Of a stretch of DNA of 64,000 nucleotides, positions 47,053-56,395 are shown piece by piece. How positions within the stretch are numbered: the stretch's first letter is position 1; each line of letters starts with the position of its first letter. The DNA is taken from positions 214,285 to 278,284 of the forward strand of contig JALDRG010000006.1 in assembly GCA_031315995.1 (NCBI GenBank), read 5' to 3'. The translations under genes were made by a program, and so were the position numbers. Under the pieces are notes generated by a model that saw only the letters and a program-made list of their open reading frames with translations, had not been told where the DNA came from and searched no databases. Origin of the DNA: Nitrospira sp. GTDB lineage: Bacteria > Nitrospirota > Nitrospiria > Nitrospirales > Nitrospiraceae.

Positions 47053-49050
47053 ATGAGCCAATCCAACACCTTTTACATCACGACGCCGATCTACTACGTC
47101 AACGATGTGCCGCACATCGGCCACGCCTACACCACCGTGGCCGCCGACGTGCTGGCCCGCTACCGGCGATTACGTGGACGCGACGTATTTTTCCTGACCG
47201 GTCTGGACGAACACGGGCAAAAAGTGCAGCAGGCTGCCGAGAAGGCCGGTATCGACCCGCAAACCCATTGCGACCGGCTCGCGCCGCAGTTTACAAACCT
47301 CTGGAAACGGTTGAACATTTCCAATGACGCCTTCATCAGAACCACTGAGAAGCAGCACCAGAATGTGGTTCAACGATATCTTCAACAGCTCTACGACAAG
47401 CAGTTGATTTATAAAGCAGACTATACTGGCTGGTACTGCACGTTCGATGAACGTTTCTGGACAGAGAAAGATGTCATCGATGGCATATGCCCCGATTGCA
47501 AGCGCCCCATCGAGCGGCTCAGCGAACACAACTATTTCTTTAAAATGGGCCAGTACCAGGATCGGCTGATCGATCACATCCGTAACAACGAAGATGTTAT
47601 TCGCCCCGCGTCCCGGCGCAATGAAGTCTTAGGATTTTTGCAGACGCAGAAATTGGGAGACCTGTCGATTTCTCGTCCGAAATCCCGGCTCTCCTGGGGC
47701 ATTGAGCTGCCGTTCGACAAAGACTATGTCACCTACGTCTGGTTCGATGCGCTGGTCAACTACGTATCCGCACTAGAATACAAGACCGGACTCGATCGGT
47801 TCTGGCCCGCCGATGTCCACCTCGTCGGCAAAGACATCCTCACGACCCACGCGGTCTACTGGTCTACGATGTTGATGGCGCTGGAATTGCCACTTCCGAA
47901 AACGATTTTCGCCCACGGCTGGTGGACGGTCGACGGTGAGAAGATGTCCAAGAGCCGCGGCAACGTCGTCGATCCCAATGCCATGGTCGACCAGTTCGGC
48001 GCGGATGCCTTCCGCTACTTTCTGCTTCGCGAGGTGCCGTTCGGACAGGATGGAGATTTTTCACAGGCCGGCATGGTGACCACCATCAATAGCGCGCTCG
48101 CCAACGGTATCGGAAACCTCCTGAGCCGAACGCTCACGATGATCGAACGTTCCTGCAACGGTGTCATTCCTGAACAGGGGCCTGCGGTGATGCCTGAACT
48201 GGAGCAACGCATTGCAGAATTGGCCGGGCAACTACCCGGCAGGATCGAAGCCGGCTACAGCACGCTGCTCTTCCGCGATATTCTCCTCATGATCGAGGAA
48301 TTGAACAGCGCCTGCGATGAGTACATCGACAAAAGCGCGCCCTGGAAGCTGGCGAAGCAGGCGGAGGCCCGGCCGCAACTCCATACGGTCCTGAATACGT
48401 CCGCGCGTGCGCTTCGGCTGCTTGCAACCCTCCTCTACCCGTTCATGCCGCAAACGGCGCAACAAATGATTCACCAACTCGGCTTGCCACTGGACCTGTC
48501 ACAACCCATTTCAGATGCGAATACCGGCTGGGATGCGCCGTTGGCTGGAAGCCGTATACAGAAAGGCGCATCGCTCTTTCCCCGCATTGAATCCAAACCA
48601 CAAGGAGCCAAACCAGTGAGTGACCCAACTACTGCTTCGCAACCGACTGCCGCCGCACCGACCATGGCCCCGGCCGTGCCTCAGAGCTCCGCTCACGCAG
48701 CAGCCGCTCCCTTGGCCACGCCGCCCCCGCAAATTACCATCGACGAATTCATGAAGGTGCAACTCAAGACGGCGAAGGTTCTGGCGGCGGAGCGTGTCCC
48801 GAAATCCGAGAAGCTCCTGAAACTTCAAGTCAGCCTCGGGAGTGAGCAACGCCAGATCGTCGCCGGCATCGGCAAGAAGTATGAGCCGGAAGCCTTGGTC
48901 GGGAAAACCATCGTCATCGTGGCGAATCTGAAACCGGCCAAATTGATGGGCATCGAATCACAAGGGATGGTCCTCGCGGCCGGCGATAGCGACGTGCGTG
49001 GTCTCATGACCCTGCTGGAAGATGTGGAGCCCGGCACCAAGGTGAAATGA
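47053..49050 (+). CDS. metG: Methionyl-tRNA synthetase
   Basis: Charges tRNA-Met. 665 residues. The HIGH-type motif is in VPHIGHAYTT, a Cys-bearing insert (CTFDERFW and ICPDCKRP) may hold zinc, and KMSKS is in DGEKMSKSRGN. After the anticodon-binding helices a Pro/Ala/Thr-rich linker (about 510-555) leads to a C-terminal OB-fold tRNA-binding domain (TIDEFMKVQLKTAKVLAAER). Its stop overlaps the next start (ATGA). Confidence 0.96.
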   Translation: MSQSNTFYITTPIYYVNDVPHIGHAYTTVAADVLARYRRLRGRDVFFLTGLDEHGQKVQQAAEKAGIDPQTHCDRLAPQFTNLWKRLNISNDAFIRTTEKQHQNVVQRYLQQLYDKQLIYKADYTGWYCTFDERFWTEKDVIDGICPDCKRPIERLSEHNYFFKMGQYQDRLIDHIRNNEDVIRPASRRNEVLGFLQTQKLGDLSISRPKSRLSWGIELPFDKDYVTYVWFDALVNYVSALEYKTGLDRFWPADVHLVGKDILTTHAVYWSTMLMALELPLPKTIFAHGWWTVDGEKMSKSRGNVVDPNAMVDQFGADAFRYFLLREVPFGQDGDFSQAGMVTTINSALANGIGNLLSRTLTMIERSCNGVIPEQGPAVMPELEQRIAELAGQLPGRIEAGYSTLLFRDILLMIEELNSACDEYIDKSAPWKLAKQAEARPQLHTVLNTSARALRLLATLLYPFMPQTAQQMIHQLGLPLDLSQPISDANTGWDAPLAGSRIQKGASLFPRIESKPQGAKPVSDPTTASQPTAAAPTMAPAVPQSSAHAAAAPLATPPPQITIDEFMKVQLKTAKVLAAERVPKSEKLLKLQVSLGSEQRQIVAGIGKKYEPEALVGKTIVIVANLKPAKLMGIESQGMVLAAGDSDVRGLMTLLEDVEPGTKVK

Positions 49051-49913
49051 CTCGCGCGTTCTTCACCAAGCTGATCAGCACGTGTCTGCTCCTGCTGCTG
49101 AGTAATACGGGGGCGGCGTTCGTCCCGGAACCCTCCGAATCCGAACTCGAAAGCAGAGCTCACTACAACGATCCCCTCCCCACCACCGTGCTCGTGCGAG
49201 TCGTCGCGCACCGCTCGCTGGTGCTGGGAAAAGATGTCGGCGGCGCGCGGGTCACGATCACCGACGTGGCGAGCGGGCAACTGCTGGCCTCCGGCCTGCA
49301 ACAGGGCGATCCCGGCGATCAAATGCAGATCATGCGCACGCCGCACCTCATGGACGAACCGGTCTACAGCGGGCGGCCGGCGGCTTCCTTCACCGCGACA
49401 CTGGAACTGACGCGTCCGACGTTAGTGCAGATCACCGCCGAGGGACCGTTGGCTTACCCCCAGGCTCTCCAACGCGCCAGCCAAACGGTCCTCTTGATCC
49501 CCGGCCACGACCTCACCAATGACGGCATCGTGCTGCACCTCTATGGTTATCTCGTCCAGGTCGAGCAACCGCCGCCCGGAGAGCCACTGATCGCGAAGGA
49601 AGATGTCATGCTGCGGGCTTCGGTACGGACCCTCTCGGGGGCGCTGGTCCGTCCGCATAGCGACTGGGACTCTCGGAAAATTCACATCTATGCCGAACTC
49701 CTGATCGGCGACCGCGTGGTCGAACGACTGCAAATGTTTTATGCGGGAGAGAAAAGTCGCTTCGAAGCGCCGTTCTTTGTGCCGGTCCCCAAAGACGCGC
49801 CCGACGGTATGACCCTGCGCGTCATCGCGGCCGACACCGCGACCGGCAACTTCGGAATGGGTTCGGCTCAATACCCAGTGCTCTCCGAACGTCTCCGTCC
49901 CAGGAAGAACTGA
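49047..49913 (+). CDS. Hypothetical exported protein coupled to metG
   Basis: 288 residues starting in the metG stop (ATGA). The signal peptide KLISTCLLLLLSNTGAAF is followed by beta-rich sequence with HRSLVLGKDVGGARVTITD and VLIPGHDLTNDGIVLHLYGY. I do not recognise the domain. It may be a periplasmic immunoglobulin-like or scaffold protein. A large hairpin follows before ftsH. Confidence 0.72.
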   Translation: MTRAFFTKLISTCLLLLLSNTGAAFVPEPSESELESRAHYNDPLPTTVLVRVVAHRSLVLGKDVGGARVTITDVASGQLLASGLQQGDPGDQMQIMRTPHLMDEPVYSGRPAASFTATLELTRPTLVQITAEGPLAYPQALQRASQTVLLIPGHDLTNDGIVLHLYGYLVQVEQPPPGEPLIAKEDVMLRASVRTLSGALVRPHSDWDSRKIHIYAELLIGDRVVERLQMFYAGEKSRFEAPFFVPVPKDAPDGMTLRVIAADTATGNFGMGSAQYPVLSERLRPRKN

Positions 49914-49923
49914 CCCGTTACAT

Positions 49924-49983
49924 GTTATGGTGATGTGGTGGGGGGAGTGAGATTGCAACGATCGAGCACCATCACCACATAAC
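49924..49983 (+). promoter_or_regulatory. Large imperfect hairpin upstream of ftsH
   Basis: GTTATG pairs with CATAAC, GTGAT with ATCAC and GGTG with CACC: about 15 pairs with two 2-base bulges and a loop of about 26 bases. It lies between the metG-coupled gene and ftsH, so it could end the first transcript or shape the ftsH leader. No T-run follows. Confidence 0.35.
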
Positions 49984-50009
49984 CCAATCATCGATTCGAC
50001 GATATTTCT

Positions 50010-51794
50010 ATGGATCCTAAACAACGACAATTCTCCATCTGGTATATGTTCATCGCCCTCTGGGTGCTGATCCTGATCCAGACGTTCCTCCCGGCGTTCT
50101 TCAATCCCACAGAAATTCCTTACAGCGAGTTCAAGGAAGCCGTGGAGGCCGGCAAAGTCACCGAGGTGGCAGTCTCGCCCCAGATCATTCACGGGAAGAT
50201 GCGGGAAGACAAGATCTTCAATACGATCCGGATTGAAGATCCCGACTTGCTACGAAGCCTCGCGCAACACCAAGTAAAGGTGACCGGCGTCATCGAGAGT
50301 ACCCTGTTCCGCGATATCCTCTCGTGGATCGTGCCGATCGTCCTCTTCTTCGGCGTCTGGTGGTTTCTTTTGCGGCGCATGGGGCAGAGCCAGGGCTTCA
50401 TGACGGTCGGCCAGAGCAAAGCGAAGATCTACGTGGAAAAGGAAGTGAAGGTTAGATTTGCCGACGTGGCCGGCGTCGACGAAGCCAAGCAGGAACTCGA
50501 GGAAATCATCGAATTCCTCAAGACGCCGGAAAAATTCCGACGCCTTGGCGGAAAAATTCCAAAGGGCATCTTACTGGTCGGCCCGCCCGGAACCGGCAAG
50601 ACCCTCCTGGCGAAGGCCGTCGCCGGCGAAGCCGCAGTGCCGTTTTTTTCGATCAGTGGTTCGGAGTTCGTGGAAATGTTCGTCGGGGTCGGCGCCGCCC
50701 GTGTCCGCGACCTCTTCGAACAGGCCAAGAGCAAAGCCCCCTGCATTATCTTCCTCGATGAGCTGGACGCGCTGGGCAAGGCTCGCGGGGTCGGCCCGAT
50801 GGCCCATGAGGAACGGGAACAGACGTTGAATCAACTGCTGGTCGAAATGGACGGCTTCGATTCACGCGTCGGCGTCATCCTCGTGGCCGCCACCAATCGC
50901 CCGGAAATTCTGGACCCCGCGCTGCTCCGAGCCGGACGATTCGATCGCCAGGTGCTCGTAGACCGGCCGGACAAGATTGGGCGACTCGCGATCCTGAAGG
51001 TCCATGCTCGCACCATCACCCTCGCCAATCAGGCGGATCTGGAAACGATCGCGGCTATGACACCCGGCTTCGTCGGCGCCGATCTGGCCAATCTGCTCAA
51101 TGAAGCGGCGTTGCTCGCGGTCCGACGAGATAAGGACACGGTCAGTCTGGCCGAGCTGCAAGAAGCTGTGGAGCGCGTCATCGGCGGGCTGGAAAAGAAA
51201 AATCGCGTCCTGAACAAGATGGAACGGGCGCGGGTCGCCCATCACGAGGTCGGCCATGCATTGGTGGCCATGTCCATTCCCGGCGGCGATGCCGTGCACA
51301 AAATCTCAATTATTCCTCGAGGTATTGCCGCGCTGGGCTACACCATGCAGCTCCCGACCGAAGATCGATTTCTGATGACCGTGTCTGAACTGAAGAACCG
51401 AATCGCCATCCTCCTCGGCGGACGCGCGGCGGAGGAGGTCATTTATGGCGAAGTCTCGACGGGCGCGCAGGACGATTTGCGAAAGGCCACCGATATCGCC
51501 AAAAGCATGGTCAAGGCCTACGGCATGAGCGAAACACTGGGCCAGGTGAGCCTGGAACGCGACCGGCAATCCGTCTTTCTTCAGACCGGCCCTTCGCAGA
51601 CACCGGGCGACTACAGCGAACACACCTCACGCGAAATCGACTGCGAAGTCCGTACGCTGATCGATAAGCAGTACGAGCGCGCCCGCGATCTCATCAAGAC
51701 GCAGGAGGCCATTCTGCGCAGCGCGGCACAGGTGCTGCTCGAAAAAGAAACGATTACCGGCGAAGAACTCAAGTCACTTGCCGCGGCACACTAA
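50010..51794 (+). CDS. ftsH: ATP-dependent zinc metalloprotease FtsH
   Basis: Membrane-bound AAA+ protease that removes damaged membrane proteins and short-lived regulators. 594 residues. Two N-terminal helices (about 11-30 and 104-125) flank a periplasmic domain. Walker A GPPGTGKT is at 191-198, Walker B is [11 protein letters not shown], and the protease motif HEVGH is at 412-416, with the third zinc-ligand region downstream. Family members usually read HEAGH; the change is conservative. Ends about 125 bases before the CDF gene. Confidence 0.95.
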   Translation: MDPKQRQFSIWYMFIALWVLILIQTFLPAFFNPTEIPYSEFKEAVEAGKVTEVAVSPQIIHGKMREDKIFNTIRIEDPDLLRSLAQHQVKVTGVIESTLFRDILSWIVPIVLFFGVWWFLLRRMGQSQGFMTVGQSKAKIYVEKEVKVRFADVAGVDEAKQELEEIIEFLKTPEKFRRLGGKIPKGILLVGPPGTGKTLLAKAVAGEAAVPFFSISGSEFVEMFVGVGAARVRDLFEQAKSKAPCIIFLDELDALGKARGVGPMAHEEREQTLNQLLVEMDGFDSRVGVILVAATNRPEILDPALLRAGRFDRQVLVDRPDKIGRLAILKVHARTITLANQADLETIAAMTPGFVGADLANLLNEAALLAVRRDKDTVSLAELQEAVERVIGGLEKKNRVLNKMERARVAHHEVGHALVAMSIPGGDAVHKISIIPRGIAALGYTMQLPTEDRFLMTVSELKNRIAILLGGRAAEEVIYGEVSTGAQDDLRKATDIAKSMVKAYGMSETLGQVSLERDRQSVFLQTGPSQTPGDYSEHTSREIDCEVRTLIDKQYERARDLIKTQEAILRSAAQVLLEKETITGEELKSLAAAH

Positions 51795-51920
51795 AACCGC
51801 TCTGATCGGTGACTCCGTCGCCGCTGCGTCGGCACCTCCCGTCACCAACTCCCTGCACGTCTCATGACGAGACAGCGACAACGTCTTGCCCTCGCCTGGC
51901 TCCCATGAGACACTGAATGG

Positions 51921-53003
51921 ATGCTCCCCCACACCTATCACGAACTCCGCTCCCGACTGAGGATTGCGCTCGCCCTCAACGCCGTCATCATCATCGCGGA
52001 ATTTGTCGGAGGCTTCCTCACCAACAGCATCGGCCTGATCGGAGACGCGGGGCACAATCTGGTCGATCAAGGCTCTCTGTTCCTGGCTTTGTACGCGCAC
52101 ATTCTGACGGCACGCCCAGCTACCGATAGCCGGACCTTCGGCTACCATCGGGCCGGCATCGTGGCCGCATTCCTGAATTCATTTCTCCTCCTTCTCACCG
52201 CCATCGGCATCACCTTCGTCAGCGTCGAGCGCCTCATGGCTCCCGTCCCGGTGCCCGGAGGATGGGTGATGCTGATCGCGCTGATCAGCTTTGCGGCGAA
52301 TCTGTCGGTTGCGCTCATGCTTCAACATGGCGCCAAAGACGATCTCAATATCCGCAGCGCCTTCTGGCATATGCTGACCGATGCGTGGGTGTCGCTCGGA
52401 GTCGTCGTCAGCGGAGGAGCCATCATGCTGACGGGATGGTCGGTACTTGATCCCCTGGTCAGTCTCTTCGTCGTCCTGGCGATTGTCCGTGGCGCCTGGC
52501 CGCTCTTTAAAGAATCACTTGAAGTCCTACTGGAGTCCACTCCGCCCGGCATGAGCCCCGCGCAAGTCGCGGCCACCATCGAGGCCATTCCGGGCGTAAA
52601 AAATGTCCATGACCTGCACATCTGGGCTGTTGAGCCGCGCCTCATCATGATGACCACACACGTCCAAGTCGACGGAGAGGACGAAGCGCTGACCAGCGAT
52701 CTGCTCCAGACCATTCGAAACCGGATCACGACCGAATTCGGCATCAAACACCTGACCGTCCAATTGGAAACGGGATGCTGCCACCCGGACGCCATGCACT
52801 GCGACCTCAACCGATTCGGCCTGATTTCCTGCGCCGATGCGGAAAAAGGATTCCTTGCCAAAAGTTCCATGGGCATGGACCTGGCTTATCAAGCTTTCTT
52901 ATTCGATCCTCGCACCGTCACCGGCAGCCCGAATCCCACGGTGAATGGAACGTACCGCACAACCAATCACGCAGGCGCAGTCACAGTTCGAGTCGGTTTT
53001 TAG
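51921..53003 (+). CDS. Cation diffusion facilitator (Zn/Co/Cd exporter)
   Basis: Proton-driven metal exporter, 360 residues. Six helices and the two metal-site pairs HNLVD (in DAGHNLVDQG) and HMLTD are visible, followed by the cytoplasmic ferredoxin-like domain (GVKNVHDLHIWAVEPRLIMM). Beyond the usual end is about 75 residues beginning CCHPDAMHCD, a possible additional metal site, then a region without known features. A COG0523 GTPase follows, so the pair suggests zinc or cobalt homeostasis. Confidence 0.9.
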   Translation: MLPHTYHELRSRLRIALALNAVIIIAEFVGGFLTNSIGLIGDAGHNLVDQGSLFLALYAHILTARPATDSRTFGYHRAGIVAAFLNSFLLLLTAIGITFVSVERLMAPVPVPGGWVMLIALISFAANLSVALMLQHGAKDDLNIRSAFWHMLTDAWVSLGVVVSGGAIMLTGWSVLDPLVSLFVVLAIVRGAWPLFKESLEVLLESTPPGMSPAQVAATIEAIPGVKNVHDLHIWAVEPRLIMMTTHVQVDGEDEALTSDLLQTIRNRITTEFGIKHLTVQLETGCCHPDAMHCDLNRFGLISCADAEKGFLAKSSMGMDLAYQAFLFDPRTVTGSPNPTVNGTYRTTNHAGAVTVRVGF

Positions 53004-53093
53004 GAACAGGGCAGCCAGTGTTTGCGTAACTCCTGTCCTCATCGGAGACCGCCAGGGTGGCCTCCCCGCCACCTCAACAGCTACAATAGCCGC

Positions 53094-54059
53094 ATGACGC
53101 AATCACAGACACTCCCCGTTCCCTTTTACATCCTCTGCGGGTCGCTCGGCGCCGGGAAAACGACCCTGCTCATGCGCCTGCTCGAATATTGGAACAGCCA
53201 AGGGCATAAAGTCGGCGTACTCATGAACGAAGCGGGAGAAGTCAGCATCGACGGACCGCGAGCGGGAACGATCGCCGAGCAGGTCCTCAACCTCGCCGGC
53301 GGCTGCATCTGCTGCGATACCAAAGACGACCTCGCCTGGAGCATCACTCAGCTCGTGCAGGACTACCAATCGACCGTGATCGTACTGGAATGCTCCGGCA
53401 TGGCGGACCCGGCGGAAGTGGTCGATGCCGTGACCGATGCCTATGTGTCACGCATCGCGAAGCTTGAACGGATCTTCGCGATGTTGCATCCCGTGCCCCT
53501 GCCCGATACGGGCATGGCGGAACTCGTCACCCGCAACGCGATTCGTTACGCCGATGACTTGATCCTGAATAAACGGGATCTCTACATCCCCGGTCATTGG
53601 GAGCAATTTCGCAAGACCATCACCCATCACAATCCGTATGGACGAATCTGGGAAACCAACCACGCGCGGCTCGACATTTCCGCACTGCTCGCCGCACCGG
53701 CGACACGCACGGTCCCGACCAATGTGTCGTTCGGAAAACTGCCCCCAGCGGACGAGAGGCACGACGCCCGCGCCCCTCATCACCCGATGGTGACCACGGT
53801 GCGGCTACCAAAGCCACTCGACCGCAAAAAGTTCATGGAATGGACGAAGTCGTTACCGGAGGGGATGGAACGGGCGAAGGGGTTTTTTCGCTTTGCGCAC
53901 GAACCCGAGTTGCAGGAATTTCAGTTTTTTCCACCGCGCACGAGCACCATCGCGCCGGTCATGCTGCTCGATGAACCGGACCATGTCGTGGTCTTGATCG
54001 GACGCGCCTACGACCAGGAGCGTTGTCGCGCATCCCTCCTCGCCTGTCTCGCTTCATAA
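53094..54059 (+). CDS. CobW/COG0523-family GTPase
   Basis: G3E GTPase, metallochaperone-like. 321 residues from ATG 53094. P-loop CGSLGAGKTTLLMRL, the CxCC metal motif in GGCICCDTKDDL, VLECSGMADPAEVVDAV and NKRD are visible. The C-terminal CobW_C part (KGFFRFAHEPELQEFQFF) is complete. Members deliver Zn, Co or Ni or act under zinc starvation. It lies about 90 bases after a metal exporter. Confidence 0.9.
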   Translation: MTQSQTLPVPFYILCGSLGAGKTTLLMRLLEYWNSQGHKVGVLMNEAGEVSIDGPRAGTIAEQVLNLAGGCICCDTKDDLAWSITQLVQDYQSTVIVLECSGMADPAEVVDAVTDAYVSRIAKLERIFAMLHPVPLPDTGMAELVTRNAIRYADDLILNKRDLYIPGHWEQFRKTITHHNPYGRIWETNHARLDISALLAAPATRTVPTNVSFGKLPPADERHDARAPHHPMVTTVRLPKPLDRKKFMEWTKSLPEGMERAKGFFRFAHEPELQEFQFFPPRTSTIAPVMLLDEPDHVVVLIGRAYDQERCRASLLACLAS

Positions 54060-54068
54060 TGACTACTG

Positions 54069-54656
54069 TCAGAACATCGAACCGGCCGGAGTCTGCGGAG
54101 CGGACCGGGGCACGATCTGCTCAGGAGCCGGCCGAAATCGCGACCAACGGGTGAGCGACCAGGCCACGCCGGCCCCGATCAATCCACCCACGACCCATCC
54201 TCCGATCACATCCGTCAGATAGTGAGCCCCGATGTAGACGCGCGAAATTCCAACGGCCGCCACCAGCGGCCAGCTGATCCACCCGGACTTGGGATAGAGC
54301 ACCTGAAAAAACGCCGCCGCCGACGCTGTATTGGCCGCGTGATTGGAGGGAAAAGAAAAGGCCCCGCCGCAGCCGAGTAACTGGTGCACATCCGCCAGCG
54401 TGACACAGGGACGCGGGCGCTGAACCAGCCCCTTGAGCTGCGTGCCTAATGCATCCGTCGCACCAACCACCGCGGCCAAGATGGCCGAACCCAGCAGGCA
54501 CTCTCGCCAATTGCGCCACAACCAATACCCTGCGGCCAGGAGCCCCGGATACAGCAGATTTCCCGGCTTGGCCAGTTCCACCATCAGCCAATCAAAAATG
54601 GCCGACCCACCGGCCAGTCCATTGATGCTGTGAAAGAGAGTCTCGTCCAAGCCCAT
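54069..54656 (-). CDS. PAP2-family phosphatase (undecaprenyl pyrophosphatase-like)
   Basis: Membrane phosphatase, 195 residues. The three PAP2 motifs are present: KGLVQRPRP, FPSNHAANTA and SRVYIGAHYLTDV. About five helices. It may recycle undecaprenyl pyrophosphate or dephosphorylate lipids. Converges with the COG0523 gene. Confidence 0.88.
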   Translation of the reverse strand: MGLDETLFHSINGLAGGSAIFDWLMVELAKPGNLLYPGLLAAGYWLWRNWRECLLGSAILAAVVGATDALGTQLKGLVQRPRPCVTLADVHQLLGCGGAFSFPSNHAANTASAAAFFQVLYPKSGWISWPLVAAVGISRVYIGAHYLTDVIGGWVVGGLIGAGVAWSLTRWSRFRPAPEQIVPRSAPQTPAGSMF

Positions 54657-54915
54657 GCCGCGACGATAAAGGGTCGGAGGGGATCAGTCAAATGGTTCGT
54701 GTGCAGGGTGAGCGGGAAAACAGGAACAAACGATGCCCATCGGACGTTTGGATGCCCGCGCGCCAGGCCTGAGGGTGCCGAAGAAGCGGCGAGCCGCATA
54801 GACACGAGCCTATAGCCCGAGGACCAATAACTCTGCGAGGCTTCGGTTCAGAGTTGAGAGTCGTGCCACAATCGAGGCGTCAATCCCAGACGACATTGGT
54901 GTGCCTCGTTCCGTT

Positions 54916-54949
54916 ATCGCTGCGGAGGCCCCTTGCTACGATCCAACTC
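54916..54949. repeat. 34-bp sequence, left copy
   Basis: Matches 58125-58158 at 28 of 34 positions in the same orientation, with no gaps. All six differences are transitions, the pattern expected of an old duplication decaying by point mutation. The two copies bracket the propeller/peptidase module. Confidence 0.5.
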
Positions 54950-54966
54950 CCTGGCCCAGGGAGTTG
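54944..54966. repeat. Perfect 23-bp palindrome
   Basis: CAACTCCCTGG and CCAGGGAGTTG are exact inverted repeats around one C. It overlaps the end of the left repeat copy, and a second smaller stem (GTTGTT/AACAAC) starts inside it. It could be a hairpin in RNA or a protein-binding site. Confidence 0.55.
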
Positions 54967-55417
54967 TTGCTGAAGGAACAACGGAAACACTCAAGCGGTT
55001 CACGCACCGGGACCGAGAGGAGTACTGGGCCTTCGAGCATGCGTTCGGCCATCACGGGCTCTACCTATCGCCCTATCAAGTCTGGCCTATCAACGGTGTC
55101 TCGCATCGAGCACGCTCACTGCTTGGAAGTATGAGTGTCTCTTGTCGTCGTGCGCGCATTGACTGGATCAACGGAGGCGCCGATAATGCGCCACATCAAG
55201 GCCGATAGGGCCGGAGAACAGTCTCCCGTCCCAGACCGCCACAAGACGATGGTCACGGATCCCAGAGAGCGCTCAGTGCATAGCCTCGACCACCTGCACG
55301 ATTCGATCACATCCTGTGTCGGAAAGCCCCAACCCATGCAGGATGCACCAGACGAGATCTGGGGCTTCCATTTTTCTATGCCTCCTGTTTTCGACGGAAC
55401 ATTCGTTCGAGGATCGT

Positions 55418-56380
55418 ATGATTAGCGGACCTGGCGCGGCCATGTTGGACAGCAAGCTCTTCGTCTCACGCCTGAACGGCGACTTCCCCGACCTGTACGA
55501 GCGATGGTGGGATGGGGACGAGTGGATCTGGATCAACCATGGCAGACCTGCCGGCAGTGCTGTCACCGGCCCCCCCGGCGCGGCGATGCTGGATGAAAAA
55601 CTGTTTGTCGTCGTGGCCGACGGCAGTCTGTGGGAGCGGCATTGGCGGAGCGATCTGGGACGCTGGGCCTGGAACAGCCATGGCCGACCCGGCAATCGTC
55701 CCATTGTGCATGGTCCCGGCGCTGAAATGTTGAACGAGAGAAGTTCTTCGTCGTCACGGACGACGGGCATCTGTGGGAGCGTCATTGGCGGGACGACCTG
55801 GGGCGTTGGGTGTGGAACGATCACGGCACGCCGCCCGCCACCACCGTCGCGACGGCCCCGGCGCAGCCATGCTGGACAGCAAGCTGTTCGTCGGCACCGC
55901 GAACGGGCGGCTCTACGAACGTGTCTGGAATGGGACCCAATGGGTCTGGGTCGATCATGGCCTGCTGGTCGGCACATCGGTAGCCACGGCACCCGGGGCC
56001 GCGATGATGAACAGCAAACTCTTCGTCGGCACCGCAGACGGACGATTGTTTGAGCGAGCGTGGAACGGTAGTCAGTGGGTCTGGGGACCACGGCGCCCGC
56101 CCGCAACGACCGTCGCCACGGCCCCGGCGCGGCGATGATGGACAGCAAGCTGTTCGTCGGGACCACCAATGGGCACCTGTATGAGCGTGCGTGGAACGGC
56201 AGTCGGGCTGGAATCTGGGTGGACCACGACACCCCACCCGGCACCACCGTCAACGCCACCCCCGGTGCCGCCATGATGGACAGTAAGCTGTTTGTATCCA
56301 CGGCCGGCGGACGGCTGTACGAGCGCACGTGGGATGGGACCCGCTGGACCTGGGTCAACCACGGCACAGCCCTCGCATGA
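55418..56380 (+). pseudogene. Seven-repeat beta-propeller (lectin/tectonin-like), frameshifted
   Basis: Encodes seven units of about 45 residues with the consensus GPGAAMxDSKLFV, then LYERxWNGxxWxW and HGxP. The number fits a seven-bladed propeller like tectonin or fungal-type lectins. The frame is broken after GAEMLNE (two-base excess in GAGAGAAG, 55736-55743), at the fourth unit (one G missing near 55860) and around the fifth-sixth junction (near 56082-56135). The last unit is in frame with the downstream peptidase but ends at TGA 56378-56380. The ATG at 55418 has GAGG upstream; no signal peptide is evident. Sequencing error is an alternative for the indels. Confidence 0.7.
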
Positions 56381-56395
56381 TCGCGCCGAGCGTGG

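Larger units (their letters stand above)
54657..55417. other. Intergenic with repeat and palindrome, no gene recognised
   Basis: About 760 bases. Several overlapping frames on both strands have no credible start or motif. A perfect palindrome and one copy of a 34-bp repeat lie near 54916-54966. The block could be the promoter region of the propeller gene or scar DNA of the module to its right. Confidence 0.45.
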
